This document shows, one piece after another, positions 5,282 to 7,951 of a DNA stretch of 7,951 nt. Source of the stretch: Desulfuromusa sp. GTDB taxonomy: Bacteria > Desulfobacterota > Desulfuromonadia > Desulfuromonadales > Geopsychrobacteraceae. Below the pieces are notes generated by a model that was given only the letters and a program-made list of their open reading frames with translations, searched no databases and was not told the DNA's origin. Location of the stretch: NCBI GenBank assembly GCA_029934755.1, contig JAOZLQ010000107.1, forward strand, positions 1 through 7,951. Reading direction: 5' to 3'. The translations under genes and the position numbers were made by a program. Positions within the stretch are counted from its first letter, which is position 1; every line of letters begins with the position of its first letter.

Positions 5282-6376
5282 ATGCGCTGGTTCCCCATTA
5301 TCCCCGGTATCGTCCTGATATGTTTTTTAATTACAGGATGTATCCCTAGGCATTATGTCATTACTCCTGGTGCTACGGGATCAATTGTTGATGCTGAAAC
5401 TGACAAGCCATTGAACAATGCAATAGTTAAAAACATAAGAACGGATCACAATGGTATATTTTCCTTTCCCGCACGTAAGGGGTGGGGACTGACCTTCCCC
5501 TTTGTTGGCGGCCACTACCTTATCGAGACACCCTTTACTATCAGTGCCCCCGGATATGAGACCCGTAGCTGTCGATGCACTGTCGTCAGCCCGACCCCAT
5601 CGTGTGGTGAGGTCAGAATCCCCCTGCAGAAGCTCTCCCCTAAAAATGAACAGAATAAGACGACAAGAGGTCAAATCGTCATGATCAATCTTGACGATGA
5701 AGAACCTGCCGAAGGTGGTGTAACCTGCAATCCACTTCTTGGGGAAACAACCATTGTAGAACTCGAAGATGCTGCCAGAAATGGCTCGAATTCAGCATTA
5801 TACAAACTTGGAATTTACTACCTACACGGAATTAATATTGAAAAGAATGTCGATCTTGGCAGGTACTACATGAAACTGGCAGCAGAAGCCGGAAATAAAG
5901 ATGCCTATAACTTCTTTTTCTCAGCGGCCAGACAGGATGACTCAGAGGCAGAAGTTCTGATTGGCGATTTTTTGTCGCTGGGCTTGGGGGTTGAACAAAA
6001 CATCAGAGATGCATTGATTTGGTATGAGATCGCTGCCAATAACGGGAATGCTATCGGCATGTTGCGTCTGGCTGAGATTTATGAAGCAGGTGAAGTCGTT
6101 CCGGTTAACAGGGAAAAATCGCTCTACTGGTACCACAAAGCCACCGAAACAGGATCGGCAGAAGCGATGTTTGAACTGGCCGAAACTTATCGTTATGGTT
6201 TGGCGGGTCCACAGGATTTAAAAAAAGCAATTCATTGGTATGTCGAGGCCGCCAATGCAGGTTCTATTCGAGCTGAAGATTTTCTGCATGCAACCATAGA
6301 GGCACAGGAAATCTCTCCGAAAGAAAAACAAGAGGCAATTGACTGGCTAAACAAAACAAAAAAGCAGGGGACGTGA
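5282..6376 (+). CDS. Lipoprotein with carboxypeptidase-regulatory-like domain and SEL1 repeats
   Basis: This 364-residue exported lipoprotein starts with a signal peptide ending in the lipobox ITG-C (lipidated C20); isoleucine at +2 suggests outer-membrane sorting. Residues about 30-115 look like a small beta-sandwich of the carboxypeptidase-regulatory type: TGSIVDAETDKPLNNAIV, DHNGIFSFPA and the late SAPGYETR. Four cysteines in this half (97, 99, 108, 149) could form disulfides. After a charged linker, SEL1-type helical repeats cover about 169-335, with clear units at 169-204, 221-255, 256-292 and 293-328 (cores such as LGIYYLHG, DALIWYEIAANNGNA, SLYWYHKATETGSAEAMFELA). SEL1 repeats are protein-interaction scaffolds. 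The start has GGAG 5 nt upstream. The stop overlaps the next start, so it heads a translationally coupled cluster. The specific role is not recognised. Confidence 0.85.
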   Translation: MRWFPIIPGIVLICFLITGCIPRHYVITPGATGSIVDAETDKPLNNAIVKNIRTDHNGIFSFPARKGWGLTFPFVGGHYLIETPFTISAPGYETRSCRCTVVSPTPSCGEVRIPLQKLSPKNEQNKTTRGQIVMINLDDEEPAEGGVTCNPLLGETTIVELEDAARNGSNSALYKLGIYYLHGINIEKNVDLGRYYMKLAAEAGNKDAYNFFFSAARQDDSEAEVLIGDFLSLGLGVEQNIRDALIWYEIAANNGNAIGMLRLAEIYEAGEVVPVNREKSLYWYHKATETGSAEAMFELAETYRYGLAGPQDLKKAIHWYVEAANAGSIRAEDFLHATIEAQEISPKEKQEAIDWLNKTKKQGT

Positions 6377-7062
6377 TGTCCCGAAATATTTTGTTATTCA
6401 GCCTTCTTCTGCTCCCGACGTTAGGCTGCACCCAAATAGTCGGGGGAACATGCTCATACGAGACAATCTACGGCACGGCACAGATTGTCAAGCAGCAGGA
6501 TAATCATACGTTTGCCCAATTCAATTCTGGTAAGCGGGATTTCAGCAGCAAAAGGGTTTCTTTTTCGCGCAACCTTCAATTTATCTTAAAGCAATCAACA
6601 GCCGGTGAAATCGGCTCTATTTATCCGGCAAAACTTTCGATCATTACTGAGGGAAGCTGTACCCCTTATCAGTTGGGGCTTCTGGCAACGGAAAGCTACA
6701 GTGCTGGAAGGTTCCTTCCGGTGAATAACAATGGACATCTATCCTCTGAAACTGATCAGGACATTGAGCAGATTACGACAACTTTCAAACAGCTGGAAAA
6801 ACACTGGCCTCAACTCAAATTATCTGTCTGTGGACAAACAGCTTCGAAAGGAACCCAAGAATATAATCTGCACCTCGGCGAGCGATATGCCCGGAGGATT
6901 GCACTCAAACTTGAACAGGATGGGATTCCTGCTGAACTGATGCGGGTCACCTCCTCCGGGGAGCTCCCCTGCCCTGACTGCACCGCTTTTTCAGATGAAT
7001 TGCAAAACGGTGCCTGGCTGAGTTTTCAGCTGACTGAAAATCGCAAAGAGGATGATCGTTAG
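6376..7062 (+). CDS. Lipoprotein with degenerate OmpA-like C-terminal domain
   Basis: This 228-residue exported protein has a short signal peptide ending in TLG-C (lipidated C18, with threonine rather than leucine at -3). Residues about 19-115 form a domain I do not recognise. Residues about 123-220 follow the OmpA/Pal/MotB fold: an acidic helix, LKLSVCGQTASKG (148-159), YNLHLGERYARRIALKLEQDG (about 163-183) and IPAELMRVTSSGE (184-196). In normal members the first segment reads GHTD and the second LSxxRA, where the D and R hold the diaminopimelate of peptidoglycan. Here these positions are A156 and Y171. The final strand lacks the usual NRRVE, and a CPDC pair (199-202) sits before it. The ATG overlaps the previous stop by one base (TGATG). 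A GTG one codon earlier (6373) is an alternative start. Confidence 0.8.
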   Translation: MSRNILLFSLLLLPTLGCTQIVGGTCSYETIYGTAQIVKQQDNHTFAQFNSGKRDFSSKRVSFSRNLQFILKQSTAGEIGSIYPAKLSIITEGSCTPYQLGLLATESYSAGRFLPVNNNGHLSSETDQDIEQITTTFKQLEKHWPQLKLSVCGQTASKGTQEYNLHLGERYARRIALKLEQDGIPAELMRVTSSGELPCPDCTAFSDELQNGAWLSFQLTENRKEDDR

Positions 7063-7723
7063 CCTGATGAATTGGACCCTGATTCTCCGCTGGCTCCTGC
7101 TCCCCCTGCTGATTTTCATCGCAGGGCTGTATCTTGAAGGGCCGTCCTACAGGGTGATTGTGCGCAGTGTCCCTTTTGTGCTGGCCTGTTTTACCCTGTC
7201 AATACTGGCAGCCCAATATCTGCGGCAGAAAAGTGATTTGCCGCTATTGTACTATCTGTTACAGGCATTGCTGGTTCCTTTTGGATTTGTTTTTGCCATA
7301 CAGAATTACTACAACGGCGGGATCAATGCCAATTATTCACTTGCGGTGCTGTTTTTTGCCATTTTGATGGGGCTGAGTGGGATTCTCTATTGTTGCAGTC
7401 TATTTTCTTTCCACCGCCGACCGAAAAACTTGGGGGCAATGGAAAGCTATGACATAAAGCTTCACTACCTTGACGATCAAGGGAGTCTCGGAAAAGTAAA
7501 ACACCACGAACAAGGGACAACGGAACCGCCAGAAGCAATCATCATCGACGGCTTTTCAGAGGACAGGCATATCGATCTGAGGGAATATTGGATAGAAATT
7601 CTTGCAGATCAGATAGAAGAATATCAGACCGACATAACCGCCTATGAGACCATCATCAAGTTTGCTGAAATACAGCAGCTTGTTGACGAATACAGAATAG
7701 TTATCACAGTGACATACTCGTGA
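7052..7723 (+). CDS. Four-helix membrane protein with soluble C-terminal tail, function unknown
   Basis: I do not recognise this 223-residue protein. It has four hydrophobic helices near 8-28, 36-55, 64-84 and 94-118. Basic residues follow helix 2 (YLRQK) and helix 4 (FHRRPK), so by the positive-inside rule both ends lie in the cytoplasm, with short periplasmic loops LEGPSYR and NYYNGGINANY. The tail (about 122-223) is acidic and soluble. It has a flexible stretch near 145-162, then a likely folded part with amphipathic helices (AIIIDGFSE, YWIEILADQIEEYQT, IIKFAEIQQLVDEY) ending in a strand-like IVITVTY. It overlaps the OmpA-like gene by 11 nt, so it is co-translated with the two lipoproteins. 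The start is uncertain: the ATG at 7052 directly abuts AGAGG, and an in-frame ATG at 7067 lies 15 nt beyond it. Confidence 0.78.
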   Translation: MIVSLMNWTLILRWLLLPLLIFIAGLYLEGPSYRVIVRSVPFVLACFTLSILAAQYLRQKSDLPLLYYLLQALLVPFGFVFAIQNYYNGGINANYSLAVLFFAILMGLSGILYCCSLFSFHRRPKNLGAMESYDIKLHYLDDQGSLGKVKHHEQGTTEPPEAIIIDGFSEDRHIDLREYWIEILADQIEEYQTDITAYETIIKFAEIQQLVDEYRIVITVTYS

Positions 7724-7778
7724 TCCCGAAGATGATCACTTCAAATTGACACACGTATTTCGAAAAATGGAGATTTTG

Positions 7779-7951
7779 ATGAAAATTGTACTAATTATTA
7801 TGTTGATGATTCTTTTGCCGACACTGTCTATAGCTGCATCTCAAAGGTGTGCGGATAACCATAATAAAGCATTGCATCTGTATAACGAAGGGAAAACCAT
7901 ATACGACGAGGGGGTAGAAAGCTACAAAGCATTCGACGACCTTGAAGGGGA
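7779..7951 (+). CDS. Small exported protein, 5' part only (runs off the right edge)
   Basis: An open frame of 57 codons runs off the end of the window without a stop. The ATG has GGAG 6 nt upstream (7769-7772). The product begins MKIVLIIMLMILLPTLSIAA, a classic signal peptide with likely cleavage after the AA near residue 20 and no lipobox cysteine. The mature part seen so far starts SQRCADNHNKALHLYNEG and is polar and helical, with a single cysteine. It lies 55 nt after the membrane protein gene on the same strand, so it probably belongs to the same cluster and acts in the periplasm or outside the cell. Too little is present to name a family. Confidence 0.7.
   Translation, partial: MKIVLIIMLMILLPTLSIAASQRCADNHNKALHLYNEGKTIYDEGVESYKAFDDLEG

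Noticed and set aside
5381..5674. Open frame of 97 codons on the minus strand, opposite the SEL1 lipoprotein gene
   Set aside because: It is the reverse-strand shadow of a gene with signal peptide, lipobox and repeats, and has no ribosome binding site.
7746..7751. Perfect TTGACA before the last, partial gene
   Set aside because: A -10 box at 16-18 bp would fall on the ribosome binding site (GGAG at 7769-7772) and no TATAAT-like sequence is there, so it is not a usable promoter.

Overview
The window reads like a chromosomal segment of a Gram-negative anaerobe, most likely a deltaproteobacterium of the Desulfuromonas/Geobacter/Pelobacter type. This rests on the signal-peptide and lipobox proteins, the moderate GC content, GGAGG-type ribosome binding sites, and the character of the peptide deformylase and the ACT-ACT protein. 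It is an impression from protein character, not a database result. No rRNA, tRNA, CRISPR array, insertion sequence or phage gene is visible.

Layout. On the minus strand at the left edge is the 5' part of a PstS-type phosphate-binding protein (1-302), with a Pho-box-like element upstream. Diverging from it on the plus strand is a tight pair (504-1555): a GcvR-like double-ACT regulator and a peptide deformylase, 5 nt apart. Four minus-strand genes follow, listed here in transcription order. They are a LysR-family regulator (5103-4180), a 12-helix MFS transporter (4155-2980), an ankyrin-repeat lipoprotein (2960-2154) and, after a 150-nt gap, a stand-alone CheY-like receiver protein (2003-1608). 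The first three are closely spaced and probably co-transcribed.

A divergent intergenic region (5104-5281) separates the LysR gene from a plus-strand cluster that runs off the right edge. This cluster encodes a lipoprotein with a carboxypeptidase-regulatory-like domain and SEL1 repeats (5282-6376), a lipoprotein with a degenerate OmpA-like domain (6376-7062), a four-helix membrane protein with a soluble tail (7052-7723), and the N-terminus of a small exported protein (7779 onward). The first three genes overlap end to start, so they are almost certainly translated together.

The left half is ordinary housekeeping and regulation. The most promising candidate for something undescribed is the overlapping cluster at 5282-7951. 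It combines two lipoproteins, an inner-membrane protein and an exported protein, and no member matches a system I recognise. Within it, the OmpA-like domain appears to have lost both residues normally used to bind peptidoglycan and to carry a CPDC motif instead. Secondary points of interest are the cysteine-rich insertion in the stand-alone receiver, the ankyrin lipoprotein tied to an MFS transporter, and a few palindromes in the regulatory gaps.
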